This document shows positions 25,780 to 35,482 of a DNA stretch of 64,000 nucleotides, piece after piece (position 1 is the stretch's first letter; the number at the start of each line of letters is the position of its first letter). The notes beneath the pieces were generated by a model. It saw nothing but the letters and a program-made list of their open reading frames with translations, was not told the DNA's origin and did not search any database. The translations under genes and the position numbers were made by a program. The DNA is from Roseiarcus sp963842835 (GTDB taxonomy: Bacteria > Pseudomonadota > Alphaproteobacteria > Rhizobiales > Beijerinckiaceae), in NCBI GenBank assembly GCA_963842835.1, contig CAWJIB010000007.1, forward strand, positions 372,001 to 436,000. The letters run 5' to 3'.

Positions 25780-28095
25780 ATGCGCTCAATCGGCGCATTG
25801 ATCGCGCCCGCTGCGCAACATTCAAGCGCGTGGGCAAGCTTGGCGATATACATCCGCCAGCGCGAAGGGCTTGCGACGCCGTTCCGGCGATGTCTCGACC
25901 AAGCGCGCGACGTGTACAACGACGAAGAACGCGAGGCCTGGGCGCAGGCGGTGCTCGATTTGGCCAATGTCAATGTCGGTCCGTCGGCGTTGATCGCGTT
26001 TTCGCGCCTCAGTGCGCAAAACGACCACCGCCTCAGCGCTGCAACGCTAGCGAATATCGCGCGTGGGGCCGCCGAGATTGGCCGGAGCGCCGGTGCAGCT
26101 TCCGTGCGCGCCGTACTCGAAGCGCGTCTCGGTCTCGCGAAGAAAATGGACCCGCAGCCACCGGGCGCCGAGGCAGTCTGGTGGCGCGCTTGGCTGCGTC
26201 TCGCCCTGGAGGCGCCGCCCTGCGTCGTCGCCTTGGCTCCCCATTCCGCGCGGATATTCGACGCCGGCGGCGCCGATGCGTTGGAAAAGTTCGTTACTGC
26301 GGGATTGCGCGCCGCGGGCGCCGATGCGCGTGCACGCCTGCGCTTCTTCCGGTTCGACGACGCTGAGGCGCACCGTATATTGGACCGCCTTGAAGGGCAA
26401 AAGACTTTCACTGAGGCGCGTCGGCGCATGCGGACGTTTGCGACCGCCCTGTGGGGCTTCAACGCGCCGATCGAGGCAGCGGGACTTGCGAGCGATGGCG
26501 GGCTGGCGCGGCGGGCGAGCCTTTCCGGCGGCATGGTGCGCGTGCCGGAAGTATTCAACGGCGTCGCGGCGCCCGACATGGATACGCTTTTTGCTGCTAC
26601 CGTCGCGCATGCGACCGCGCATTTGGCGTTGGGCAAGCAGCGGTTCCTTGTCGGCTCGCTCAAACCTCTGCAGATTGTTCTGGTGGGCCTGATCGAAGAC
26701 GCGCGCATCGAGGCCCTCGCAATGCGTAGGCTACCAGGCTTGCGCCACCTATGGGCGCGATTCCACGTGGCGGCCCCTTCGGGCGTCAAGACGGCGACGG
26801 CGCTGTTAGCGCGCCTATCGCGAGCCTTGTTCGATCCCGACTATCAGGACGAGGACGGCTTCGTCTCGAAGGGTCGGGAACTCTTTGCCGCCGAACCCAA
26901 TTTAGAGGACGCGGAGCTGTCGCGCAGCATCGGCGGATTGCTCGGCAACGACATGGGGCAGATGCGCGTTCAATTCAATGCGAAATCCTATGTCATCGAG
27001 CCGATCTATCGCGACGACGGCCTCGGATTGTGGGATTTCCCGGTGCCTCCGGACGCGCCGCCCGAGGACGCTCTGATGCATGTCGAGGCCGCCCGAGCGC
27101 AAGAAGGCGAGAGCAATCGGAAGAATCCGAGGCGTGAGGATGCTGAGCCCGAGAAGGTCGGCCGGGCAAGGCCAAGGCCTTCCGATGAGCGTGGCGCGAT
27201 CGTCGCGACGTACCCCGAATGGGATTGTGCGGCGCAGGTCGAGCGCGGCGAATGGACGACGGTTCGTGAAATAGCGCCGCGCTGGGCCGATCCGGGCGCT
27301 ATCGAATTGGCGCTGGAGCGCGAGACTGCATTGAGGTTGCGGATCGAGCGGCTTATACGCGCGGCCCGGCTAGGCCGGATGAAACGCCTGCGACGTCAGC
27401 CGGAGGGGCCGGATTTCGATCTCGACGCGGCCGTCGACGCGGCCATCGCCTCACGTCTCGGCGATTCGCCGGATCCACGAATTTACCGTCTAAACGCGCC
27501 GCAAATTCGCGACGTAGCGGTGTCCGTGCTGATCGACGCCTCCGAATCGACGCGCGATTGCGTCGCTCCGGGCGGCGCCTCAATCCTCGCGATCGAACAG
27601 ATCGCGGTCGCCATGCTGTCACGCGCGATGGAAGGCCTCTCCGATCGCTTCGCCTTGCGCGCCTTTGCATCGAGCGGCCGCAGCGACGTCCGCTTCACCC
27701 GTGTGAAGGATTTCGATCAGCGTTTCGATCGCGAAGCGATGTCGAGGCTGGCCGGGTTGACTTCGGGCCTGTCGACGCGGCTCGGCGCTGCGCTGCGGCA
27801 CGCCGGCGCCGAACTCTCAACGGTCAAGGCCACGCGCAAAATCCTGCTGGCGCTGACGGACGGCGCGCCGTCGGACATCGACGTCGCCGATTTGCTCGAC
27901 CTCGCCGAGGACGCGCGACGCGCGACGCTCTGGCTTCGCTCGCAAGGTATCGAGGTCTTCGGCATAGTGATGGATCCGTCCGGGTTCGGCGCCGGACGGA
28001 TAGTGTTTGGGCGGACTAACCATTTGCCTGTCCGCCGCATCGAGGAATTGCCTAGCCGTCTCGCCGAGCTTTACTTTCGGGTCGCGCGGCGCTAG
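25780..28095 (+). CDS. VWA-domain activase partner, CbbO/NorD family
   Basis: This 771-residue partner of the preceding AAA+ ATPase has a long helical N-terminal region (1-430), a charged linker rich in Arg, Glu and Pro (about 435-470) and a C-terminal von Willebrand A domain. The MIDAS motif is IDASEST (about residues 587-593), with TDGAPSD further on. CbbO-type length and organisation are evident. In CbbQO the VWA protein recruits the client and the ATPase does the work. Its convergent neighbour is the alpha/beta hydrolase of the amide operon, with only 21 bases between stops. The client is unknown. Confidence 0.85.
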   Translation: MRSIGALIAPAAQHSSAWASLAIYIRQREGLATPFRRCLDQARDVYNDEEREAWAQAVLDLANVNVGPSALIAFSRLSAQNDHRLSAATLANIARGAAEIGRSAGAASVRAVLEARLGLAKKMDPQPPGAEAVWWRAWLRLALEAPPCVVALAPHSARIFDAGGADALEKFVTAGLRAAGADARARLRFFRFDDAEAHRILDRLEGQKTFTEARRRMRTFATALWGFNAPIEAAGLASDGGLARRASLSGGMVRVPEVFNGVAAPDMDTLFAATVAHATAHLALGKQRFLVGSLKPLQIVLVGLIEDARIEALAMRRLPGLRHLWARFHVAAPSGVKTATALLARLSRALFDPDYQDEDGFVSKGRELFAAEPNLEDAELSRSIGGLLGNDMGQMRVQFNAKSYVIEPIYRDDGLGLWDFPVPPDAPPEDALMHVEAARAQEGESNRKNPRREDAEPEKVGRARPRPSDERGAIVATYPEWDCAAQVERGEWTTVREIAPRWADPGAIELALERETALRLRIERLIRAARLGRMKRLRRQPEGPDFDLDAAVDAAIASRLGDSPDPRIYRLNAPQIRDVAVSVLIDASESTRDCVAPGGASILAIEQIAVAMLSRAMEGLSDRFALRAFASSGRSDVRFTRVKDFDQRFDREAMSRLAGLTSGLSTRLGAALRHAGAELSTVKATRKILLALTDGAPSDIDVADLLDLAEDARRATLWLRSQGIEVFGIVMDPSGFGAGRIVFGRTNHLPVRRIEELPSRLAELYFRVARR

Positions 28096-28116
28096 GCGCG
28101 ACCCGATTGCGCCTTT

Positions 28117-29136
28117 TTACGAGGCGAGCAAAGCTTTCAGCTTGTCGTCGAGGAATTTTACGTCCACCGGATTTGTGCCGGGTCCGCCCGCGAAATGCCC
28201 CCAAATCGACGGTAACGGAATCAAAGTCGCATTCGGCATATGCGCCACTTCATGCTGACTGTCCTCGGGCGGGAAGTAGAGATCCGTCTGAGACGGCATC
28301 ACGTAGGTCTTGGCCTTTATCGCCCCCAAGGCCTTCTCGAAATCGCCGTTATAAATTTCATTGTCGCTGATATCGCCATTCTGCCACGTCCAGAGCATGG
28401 TCAGCAGATTGTTGGCGTCCTTGGGCAGAAAGAACCCTTCCCAGAAACCGATGAGAAAGTCTTCCAGCGAGGAATAACCCAAGGTTTTGAGATCAAGTTG
28501 CTCGCGGTAGAACGATTGCGAGAAGCCCCAGCCGGCGTAAACGCGGGCTGCGGCGCGCAAGCCGCGCGCCGGCTTTTCATCGTACCAACCGTTATTCCAA
28601 GCCGCGTCGGCGGTTAGTGCCGCCTTAACGCCCTCAAGGAAAACGAAATTGTGCCGAGAGCACTTGGCGGAGCCGCAAAACGGCGCAAGCAAATCCACCA
28701 TTTCGGGATAAAGCGCGCCCCAGTGGAAAGCCTGCAGGGCGCCCATGGACCAACCGGTGACCAGCCGTAAACGCTTGATCCCGAATTTCTCGGTGACCAG
28801 CTTATGCTGCACCCGCACGTTGTCATATGCGGTCACAAGCGGGAAGCGGGATTTGTTGTAGGGCTCGGGCGCATTGCTGGGGGAAGTCGAAAGCCCGTTG
28901 CCGAGCATATTCGGAATGATAATGAAATATTTTTCGGGGTCGAGCGCCATCCCCGCGCCGACCAGCCATTCATTGTCGTAATGTTGGCCCGAGTACCAAG
29001 TGGGGTACACAATCGCGTTGCTCTTGTCGGCATTGAGCGCGCCAAAGGTCTTGTACGCAAGTTTGCAATCGCGCAGCGTCGCGCCGCGTTGTAGGCGAAC
29101 ATCGCCGAGATCGAATATCTGGTAGTCGAGGTTCAT
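28117..29136 (-). CDS. alpha/beta hydrolase, MetX (homoserine acetyltransferase)-like
   Basis: The 339-residue alpha/beta-hydrolase-fold protein resembles homoserine O-acetyltransferases. The nucleophile elbow is GWSMGALQAFHWG (about residue 125), the Asp is in PSQTDLYFPPED, and the His is in IWGHFAGGPGTN. MetX-like N-terminal strings such as LAYKTFGALNADKSNAIVYPTWYSG are present, but the annotation as a methionine enzyme is doubtful in this context. The ATG at 29136 gives MNLDYQIFDLGDVRL. It is the last gene of the amide operon, 188 bases after the NCS1 permease, and may hydrolyse or acyl-transfer an amide-derived product. Confidence 0.72.
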   Translation of the reverse strand: MNLDYQIFDLGDVRLQRGATLRDCKLAYKTFGALNADKSNAIVYPTWYSGQHYDNEWLVGAGMALDPEKYFIIIPNMLGNGLSTSPSNAPEPYNKSRFPLVTAYDNVRVQHKLVTEKFGIKRLRLVTGWSMGALQAFHWGALYPEMVDLLAPFCGSAKCSRHNFVFLEGVKAALTADAAWNNGWYDEKPARGLRAAARVYAGWGFSQSFYREQLDLKTLGYSSLEDFLIGFWEGFFLPKDANNLLTMLWTWQNGDISDNEIYNGDFEKALGAIKAKTYVMPSQTDLYFPPEDSQHEVAHMPNATLIPLPSIWGHFAGGPGTNPVDVKFLDDKLKALLAS

Positions 29137-29289
29137 GGCAGTCTCCAATTCGATGACTAACTCGGCCGCATGAAGCGGCGACGAAACAGGGAATGGCTTG
29201 CGTCTTGGGCCAAGCGGACTTGGCGGTCCAAGATACGCCGGTTGATCGGACCAACCTTCCGCACAGTCGGATTTGACGGCATTAACTTT

Positions 29290-29313
29290 GGCGGCTCGGA
29301 GACCCGAGCCGCC
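29290..29313 (-). terminator. strong hairpin between NCS1 permease and hydrolase
   Basis: GGCGGCTCGG and CCGAGCCGCC form a perfect 10-bp stem with a 4-base loop, 11 bases after the NCS1 permease stop on the minus strand. No long T-run follows, so it may be a terminator, an attenuator or an mRNA-stabilising stem separating permease and hydrolase expression. Confidence 0.55.
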
Positions 29314-29324
29314 AAGTCGAGCCG

Positions 29325-30692
29325 TCAGGGGCGCGTTCCCCCGGGGACCACTGCGGAACGGCTGGTTGCGAACGAGCAGAGCAGCCAATAGGCGACGGCC
29401 GCGACGACGAAGGCCGAGATGGCAGTCGAAAGTTGCGGGACAAGTTCTTCGACCGCGAAAGCGGCGATCGAACCGATCGCCCAGGCCGCAAAGGCGGTCG
29501 GCCGCCAATCGCGCGACGAATAATCGCTGGCGCGGGTGACATATTGATCGGTTAGTATGATCGCGCCGATCGGGGGCACGAGAATCCCGAGCAACGAGAG
29601 CCACTGGATGAAATAGGCCCAAACATTGCCTGCCGCGATCACGATGCCGATGACGCCCAGGACAACCGCCATTAGTCGCATATGGCTTCGCAGAATGCGC
29701 GACCATCCCGTCGCGGAATTGTAGAGACAATGCGAGCACACCGAACCGAGATTGGCATAGAGGAAGGCAAAGGCCAGAACGCTAAGCCAGCCAATATTAA
29801 ATCGGTTCAGATAACCAAACATATTATCAGCGCCGAACGGATTGGCGTTTGGAACCGCCAGGGCGGCGGTCATCACGCCGCCAACCAGCATCGCGACGAG
29901 ATTGGCGAAGGGAAAGGCGCTGAACGTCGAGATCGTCGAATCCGGCACATTTTTCGCCCACCGATTGAAATCAGGAGTCACAGTTCCGGCGTCAGCGAAA
30001 AGCGCGATCACCACCGTCAAGCCCGCGCCCATCGACATAGCGCCAACGCCATTGTTGCCGGCGTAGTTATAGATCTCATGCCAGGTCGTGGTCGCCGCGG
30101 CGTGCCCGGCGACGAACACGCCCAGCAGCACGAATAAGGGTACGGACACCATACCTATCCAATGCAGCCCTCGCACGCCGACGAAAGTGATGGCGATGTA
30201 TAGCAATCCGGCGATCGCCGTCATCGCGACGTAGTTGAGGCCGTAGGTGCCGCTGATGAGCGCGCCGGTGATTCCCGTCTGCACCGCGTACCACCCCAAG
30301 AGCAGCGTCGAGAGCAAACCCGACGCCAGCACGTAACCGCGAGCGCCAAAGACCTTGGTTGCGATGAGGGCGAAATTCATGCCGCTGCGCGCGCCTAGCG
30401 CGCCCAACGCGGCGACGTAAACGAACATTATCAGATTGCCGATCAGCATCGCCGTCAAGGCCCGGCTAAAGCCCATGCCGAGCACGAGAATGGATCCTGT
30501 CATGGCGCCCGTGATAATCATGGGAAAGCCGATCCAAACCATGGTGACGGAAAATAGGCTTCTTCGCGCCGCCGCCGGCACTGGCCTATGTTCGTATTCT
30601 TCGCCGAGTACGTGATCGACTTCGGATTCGGCTATTTCTAGGGTTGCCTCAACTCTTTCTAGGGTTGAATTGTCGAATTTTGCTTTCGTCAT
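29325..30692 (-). CDS. NCS1-family permease (cytosine/purine/allantoin type)
   Basis: This 455-residue inner-membrane transporter has about 12 hydrophobic segments and is of the nucleobase-cation symporter-1 (CodB-like) family. SLFSVTMVWIGFPMIITGA opens the first segment, and FADAGTVTPDFNRWAKN lies in the middle loop typical of these permeases. The ATG at 30692 follows GAGGAGGAA; nine residues further upstream have no such site. It sits between amiE and the alpha/beta hydrolase in the amide operon. CodB-type carriers import small nitrogen heterocycles, so it may bring in a further nitrogen source or an amide. Confidence 0.82.
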   Translation of the reverse strand: MTKAKFDNSTLERVEATLEIAESEVDHVLGEEYEHRPVPAAARRSLFSVTMVWIGFPMIITGAMTGSILVLGMGFSRALTAMLIGNLIMFVYVAALGALGARSGMNFALIATKVFGARGYVLASGLLSTLLLGWYAVQTGITGALISGTYGLNYVAMTAIAGLLYIAITFVGVRGLHWIGMVSVPLFVLLGVFVAGHAAATTTWHEIYNYAGNNGVGAMSMGAGLTVVIALFADAGTVTPDFNRWAKNVPDSTISTFSAFPFANLVAMLVGGVMTAALAVPNANPFGADNMFGYLNRFNIGWLSVLAFAFLYANLGSVCSHCLYNSATGWSRILRSHMRLMAVVLGVIGIVIAAGNVWAYFIQWLSLLGILVPPIGAIILTDQYVTRASDYSSRDWRPTAFAAWAIGSIAAFAVEELVPQLSTAISAFVVAAVAYWLLCSFATSRSAVVPGGTRP

Positions 30693-30823
30693 GGCACAGT
30701 TCCTCCTCTGAAAATACATTCGCCTTCGGGCGGTTCCTCGGATCGCTTTTCATTTGATTTCATGGCGCGGGCGTCGGGCGCTTCCCGTCGCGGCGGCCGC
30801 ACGAATTTGACGGACGAGGCCGA

Positions 30824-31867
30824 CTATCGGTGAGCGGGCTCCGATACCTTGTTCGGCAAGCCCTCGATCGGGCATTCGTCCGTGCCGACGGTCGAGCGCG
30901 TCATGGCTTCGACCATCTCGCGAGTCGCCTCGGGATCGGAGACCCATTTGGAATAGAAGTCGTACGGGCATTCGGCGACGCCCTTGTCGCCCTCGCCCGA
31001 ATTGATCTTGCCGGTATAGCCGCGGTGCAACAGCTTGAAGAGATGGTTCTCCGATTGCATGTGCTTACGGGCGTCGCGGATCAGCGACTTTGACAAGGCG
31101 GCGTATTGGATGCCGTTTTCTTCGGTGCCGCATTCGCCCAGCGTACGACCGTCGAAGCCGATGACGGACGAATGGCCGAAATAGGAATAGACCCCGTCGA
31201 AGCCCGACGCATTGGCGACAGCGACATAGCAATTGTTCGCCCAGGCCATCGCCTTGGCCATCAGGATCTGCTGCTCTTTGGCCGGGTACATGTAGCCTTG
31301 GCAGCGGATGATGAGTTCGGCGCCCTTCATCGCGCAGTCACGCCATATCTCAGGGTAATTGCCGTCGTCGCAGATGATCAGGCTCATCTTCATGCCCTTG
31401 GGGCCGTCCGAGACGTAAGTGCAATTGCCGGGATACCAGCCTTCGATCGGCACCCACGGCATGATCTTGCGGTATTTCTGGACGATCTCGCCCTTGTCGC
31501 TCATTAGGATCAAGGTGTTGTAGGGCGCTTTATGCGGGTGTTCTTCGTGTTTTTCGCCGGTGAGCGAAAAGACGCCCCAGACCTTGGCCTTGCGGCAAGC
31601 CTCGGCGAAGATTTCCGTTTCATCACCGGGAACCGAGGCGGCGGTGTCATACATTTCCTTGGAATCGTACATGATCCCATGCGTTGAATATTCAGGAAAA
31701 ATCACCAGGTCCATGCCAGGCAGACCGGCCTTCATGCCGACGATCATTTCACCGATCTTGCGGGCGTTCGCCAAGACTTCCGCCTTGGTATGCATGCGCG
31801 GCATCTTGTAGTTGACCACCGCCACCCCGACGGTGTCCTTGCTGCTGGAAATATCACCGTGTAGCAT
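30824..31867 (-). CDS. amiE: aliphatic amidase
   Basis: AmiE hydrolyses short aliphatic amides (acetamide, propionamide) to the acid and ammonia. The 347 residues align almost without gaps with Pseudomonas aeruginosa AmiE (346 residues): the start GDISSSKDTVGVAVVNYKMP is nearly identical. The catalytic triad is Glu59, Lys134 and Cys166 (SLIICDDGNYPE). ATG at 31867 follows AAGGAGACG. It stands 48 bases after the last ABC-transporter gene and before the NCS1 permease. amiC and amiR homologues at the far end of the locus support substrate-induced antitermination control. Confidence 0.96.
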   Translation of the reverse strand: MLHGDISSSKDTVGVAVVNYKMPRMHTKAEVLANARKIGEMIVGMKAGLPGMDLVIFPEYSTHGIMYDSKEMYDTAASVPGDETEIFAEACRKAKVWGVFSLTGEKHEEHPHKAPYNTLILMSDKGEIVQKYRKIMPWVPIEGWYPGNCTYVSDGPKGMKMSLIICDDGNYPEIWRDCAMKGAELIIRCQGYMYPAKEQQILMAKAMAWANNCYVAVANASGFDGVYSYFGHSSVIGFDGRTLGECGTEENGIQYAALSKSLIRDARKHMQSENHLFKLLHRGYTGKINSGEGDKGVAECPYDFYSKWVSDPEATREMVEAMTRSTVGTDECPIEGLPNKVSEPAHR

Positions 31868-31915
31868 TTTCGTCTCCTTTATGGTTTGGCAAAATTGATA
31901 CTCTGGCCGTCTGTC

Positions 31916-32611
31916 CTAGACTGCTAGGTGGCGACGGACGAGCTCGTCACTGAGCTCCCTTACGCTTCCCGCGGCGACGACACGGCCCTTCTCCATCATG
32001 GCGAAGCGCTGGGCCGCCCGGCGTGCGAACGAAAGGTTCTGTTCGACCAGGACCACGGTCAGTCCGGCCTCACTGTTGAGGCGTTGGATAATGCGCTCGA
32101 TCTCCTCAACCACGTTCGGCTGAATGCCCTCGGTAGGCTCATCCAAGAGCAGTACTTTGGGGTCGGCAGCGAGCGCTCGCGCGATGGCCAATTGCTGCTG
32201 TTGGCCGCCGGACAGGAGGCCGCCGGGCCGATCAAGATTGGCGAGCAGATAGGGAAACAAAACGCCCACGAGATCGGGGATCATCCGCCTGCCGTCGGGG
32301 CGCGCGAAGCTTCCCATCAGGATGTTCTCGCGGACTGAGAAGTCGGGGATGATTTCGCGCCCTTGCGGGACATAAGCGATCCCGGCGCGCGCACGGCGAA
32401 ACGTCGGCTCCTCGCTGATGTCGCGGTCCTGAAGTCGGATTTCGCCTGTTGTCCGATCGGTCAGGCCCATCAGCGATTTCAGCAGCGTCGTCTTGCCGGT
32501 GCCGTTGCGCCCGAGCAGCGCCAGAATCTGCCCGTCTGGGATTTCGAGCGATACGCCATGCAAGACATGGCTGCGCCCGTAAAAGCTATCGACGTTGGCG
32601 AGCGACAGCAT
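31916..32611 (-). CDS. amide/urea ABC transporter ATPase, LivF/UrtE type
   Basis: The 231-residue ATPase has Walker A LLGRNGTGKTT, signature LLSGGQQQQLAIARAL, Walker B VLLLDEPTEGIQP and a short LivF-like C-terminus. It is the second of the two ATPases in the branched-chain-type importer. The ATG overlaps the preceding ATPase stop (ATGA). Sequence style (GIAYVPQGREIIPDFSVREN) is that of UrtE/FmdF, used for urea or short-chain amides. The neighbouring amidase points to amides. Confidence 0.9.
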   Translation of the reverse strand: MLSLANVDSFYGRSHVLHGVSLEIPDGQILALLGRNGTGKTTLLKSLMGLTDRTTGEIRLQDRDISEEPTFRRARAGIAYVPQGREIIPDFSVRENILMGSFARPDGRRMIPDLVGVLFPYLLANLDRPGGLLSGGQQQQLAIARALAADPKVLLLDEPTEGIQPNVVEEIERIIQRLNSEAGLTVVLVEQNLSFARRAAQRFAMMEKGRVVAAGSVRELSDELVRRHLAV

Positions 32612-33360
32612 CAGTGGATTCCCTGCGAGCCGAGATAGGCGTCGCGGACCTTGGGATCATTTTCGATCGTGGTTATGTCGCCTTCGGCCAGGATCTTGCC
32701 CAAATGCATGACAGTGATCCGCTCGGCGATTTCGCGTACGAAAGCCATGTCGTGTTCGACGACGACGATCGTATGCTGACCCTTGAGGTCGCGAATGATC
32801 CGCGCCGTTTTCAAGGTCTCGTTCTGCGTCATGCCCGCGGTGGGCTCGTCCAGCAGCAGAAGTTTGGGATTCTGGACGATCAACATTCCGAGTTCGAGCC
32901 ATTGGGTCTGGCCGTGGCTGAGATCGGCGGCCGCCAACCGGGCGTCGTCCGCGAGGCCGGTCAACTCCAGAACTTCATCGACCCGGGCGCGCTGCGCCTT
33001 GGCGAAACCGAGCCTGAGATTCGCGAGCACCGCGCGCGATTGGCAACTGGCCACCTCCAAATTGCGTCGCACTGTCAATTCCTTGAATACGCTGGGGATT
33101 TGAAATTTCCTCCCAACGCCCGCACGCGCGATCGCGTGCGGCTGCCAATGCGTGATCTCGGTGCCGTAGAGATGCACGCGTCCTTCCGTGCTGAGCGTCT
33201 TGCCGGAAACCAGGTCCATCAACGTCGTTTTGCCCGCGCCGTTGGCGCCCAACAAAACGCGCAACTCGCCTTCCTCGACGACCATCGAGACGCCATCCAC
33301 GGCCTTCAGGCCGTAAAACTCGACACCGAGGCCATCGAGCGTGAGCGCCGCCTGCGCCAT
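32611..33360 (-). CDS. amide/urea ABC transporter ATPase, LivG/UrtD type
   Basis: The 249-residue ATPase has Walker A LLGANGAGKTTLMDL, the signature DLSHGQTQWLELGMLI (the UrtD variant of LSGGQ), Walker B LLLLDEPTAGMT and the LivG helical extension. I start at the ATG at 33360, one base overlapping the permease stop; the longer open frame upstream is not coding. The LSHGQTQ signature is characteristic of UrtD-like proteins. Confidence 0.9.
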   Translation of the reverse strand: MAQAALTLDGLGVEFYGLKAVDGVSMVVEEGELRVLLGANGAGKTTLMDLVSGKTLSTEGRVHLYGTEITHWQPHAIARAGVGRKFQIPSVFKELTVRRNLEVASCQSRAVLANLRLGFAKAQRARVDEVLELTGLADDARLAAADLSHGQTQWLELGMLIVQNPKLLLLDEPTAGMTQNETLKTARIIRDLKGQHTIVVVEHDMAFVREIAERITVMHLGKILAEGDITTIENDPKVRDAYLGSQGIH

Positions 33361-34529
33361 TACGCGCTCCTCTTTCCGGTGGCGGATACGGTGCGCTCGA
33401 TGTCTCCCGCCGCGGACCGTTGCCTCGGGATCATCGGTTTCGACGTCAGATAGTCCGCAAACTGACTGGCCAGACCGGCCAAACCGCGCGGCATGAACAG
33501 TACGGAAAGGACAAAGATCAGGCCGATGATCGCCTTCCAGCTCTCCACCAGAGCCTGGGTTTCGCTCATCTTGGCCTCGGCCATATTGATCAGGATGGCG
33601 CCGATGCAAGAGCCAATCAGCGAACCCCGTCCACCCACCGCCGCCCAGACCACCATGGTGATCGAGAAGGAGAGATCCATGAAGGTCGGCGAGGCGAATT
33701 CCGCCACGTTGACGTAGAGCAAGCCGGCCAATCCTGCGATCGCTGCGGAAACGCAGAAGAAGAAGGTTTGGTACATCGGCACGTCGAAGCCGAGGTAGCG
33801 CGCGCGATTGCTGTCGTCGCGTGTCGCTTGCAGCACGAGACCCGCCCGCGTCTCGACCAAAAGGCGGGTCAACACCAGCACCAACGCGAGGGCGATCGCG
33901 ACGACGTAATAGGTCAATTTGCTATAATTATCGAAAACCAGCTCGCCGATACTGAAAAATCCAAGATCCGTGAGCCCGTTGAAGCCATTTGTTATCGGCT
34001 GCGCGTCGATCACCAGCAGACGCACCAGCAGCACGAGCGCCAGCGTCATGATCGAAACGAACACGCCGGAAATTCGATTGCGAAACATGACGCTGCCGAG
34101 AATGGCCGCGACAAGGACGGGGGCGGCGATGGCCATGCCGAGGCCGAACCATTGCGACTGGAAGGGTATCCAGAGGAACGAGGCCTTGTTGATGCAGCAA
34201 AGGTTGGTCGTCGCGCCCGGCTCCGCGTTCCAAAGCATGAAATCGGGGACAGGCGTGTCGGAGCCTTGCTGCATGCTCGTGTTGCTGGCCAACTTCAGCG
34301 ACATCGCCATCATGTAGGCGCCCAGGCCGAAGAACAGACCCTGGCCCAGATTGAGGATGCCGGCGTAGCCCCAGGAGAGCGAAATGGCCACGCCCAACAT
34401 TCCGTAAGCGAGGTATTTGGCGATACGATTGAGCCAGAATTCGTCGAGAACCAGCGGGGCCACGAGAATGACTAGGATGAACACGACATAGGTCGCGGCG
34501 TCGAGGCGGGCCTTCGTGCTCATCGTCAC
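33360..34529 (-). CDS. amide/urea ABC transporter permease, LivM/UrtC type
   Basis: A 389-residue inner-membrane protein with about ten membrane segments, of the LivM/UrtC family. An insertion with several Cys (around TNLCCINKASFLW, near residue 118) lies in an external loop. The GTG at 34529 overlaps the upstream permease stop by four bases; an ATG two codons in is the alternative. It pairs with the LivH-type permease to form the channel. Confidence 0.88.
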   Translation of the reverse strand: MTMSTKARLDAATYVVFILVILVAPLVLDEFWLNRIAKYLAYGMLGVAISLSWGYAGILNLGQGLFFGLGAYMMAMSLKLASNTSMQQGSDTPVPDFMLWNAEPGATTNLCCINKASFLWIPFQSQWFGLGMAIAAPVLVAAILGSVMFRNRISGVFVSIMTLALVLLVRLLVIDAQPITNGFNGLTDLGFFSIGELVFDNYSKLTYYVVAIALALVLVLTRLLVETRAGLVLQATRDDSNRARYLGFDVPMYQTFFFCVSAAIAGLAGLLYVNVAEFASPTFMDLSFSITMVVWAAVGGRGSLIGSCIGAILINMAEAKMSETQALVESWKAIIGLIFVLSVLFMPRGLAGLASQFADYLTSKPMIPRQRSAAGDIERTVSATGKRSA

Positions 34530-35419
34530 CGCCCCTTGTACGAAAACAAGCCCTTGGGCTTGAGAACGATAATCAGGATCACGACGGCGAAGACGGCGGC
34601 GCGAGCAAGAATGTCGTTGGTGGCGGAGGCGACGAAGCCGTCGAGTTGCCCAAGCAAGCCGGCCGAAGCGATCGCTCCGAACAGGCTGCCCACGCCGCCG
34701 ACCACGACAACGAGAAAGCCGTCGACAACCATCGGCGTGCCCATATCGGGAAACACGGTCTTAAAGCCCGACATCATGACGCCGGCTACGCCCGCGAGGC
34801 CACTGCCATAAGCGAAGGTAAGCGCGTTCACACGCCGCACATTGACGCCGCAGGCGGCGGCCATGGTCGGGTTGCGCATGATGGCGCGAACCTGCGCGCC
34901 AATCGGCAGGCGATACATGATAAACCAAGTCAGCGCGGCCAGGCTGAGCGTCACCAAGATGATGAAGCCGCGATAGGCGTTGATCTCGGCCCCGAGAATG
35001 ACGACGGATCCGGTCAACCAAGCGGGAACTTCGACGTTCTGCAAGCCAGGCCCGAGCCCGCGAATGTGGACGCCAAATAGAGGCAGACCAAATTCCAGGC
35101 GCACCGCCTGCTGGATCAAGATCGCGATCCCCCATGTCGCCAACAAGGTGTCGAGCAGGCGCCGATAGAGGCCCCGAACGACGAACCTCTCGATCAAAAG
35201 GCCGAGCAGGGCTGTGATGAAGAAAGCGAGCGGGATCGCGGCGAGCAAACCCAGATGCAGCCAAATGCCGGCCATCACCGTGGTGTAGGCGCCGATCATC
35301 ACCATTTCGCCATGCGCCATATTGATGACGCCCATGGCTCCATAGGTGATCGCCAACCCAAGCGCGACCAATAGCAGGATCGAACCCAGACTTAGACCAA
35401 TGAAGATGATGCTGACCAT
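34526..35419 (-). CDS. amide/urea ABC transporter permease, LivH/UrtB type
   Basis: A 297-residue membrane protein of the LivH family: SLGSILLLVALGLAITYGAMGVINMAHGE at the start is the family hallmark, followed by about eight segments. It lies 63 bases after the binding-protein gene and overlaps the next permease gene. As for the neighbouring subunits, urea would be an alternative substrate, but no urease genes are in the window. Confidence 0.9.
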   Translation of the reverse strand: MVSIIFIGLSLGSILLLVALGLAITYGAMGVINMAHGEMVMIGAYTTVMAGIWLHLGLLAAIPLAFFITALLGLLIERFVVRGLYRRLLDTLLATWGIAILIQQAVRLEFGLPLFGVHIRGLGPGLQNVEVPAWLTGSVVILGAEINAYRGFIILVTLSLAALTWFIMYRLPIGAQVRAIMRNPTMAAACGVNVRRVNALTFAYGSGLAGVAGVMMSGFKTVFPDMGTPMVVDGFLVVVVGGVGSLFGAIASAGLLGQLDGFVASATNDILARAAVFAVVILIIVLKPKGLFSYKGR

Positions 35420-35482
35420 CGCGCCGCCCGCTCAAGACATGGAATTCGGCCGCCGCGCAGTCGCGGCGGCCGCTTCCTTCGC

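Noticed and set aside
24981..28095. Nitric oxide reductase accessory genes norQ-norD
   Set aside because: No norC/norB or denitrification genes are nearby; only the general CbbQ/NorQ and CbbO/NorD families are supported.
28117..29136. Homoserine O-acetyltransferase metX of methionine synthesis
   Set aside because: The fold matches, but the gene ends an amide-use operon without metW or other methionine genes.
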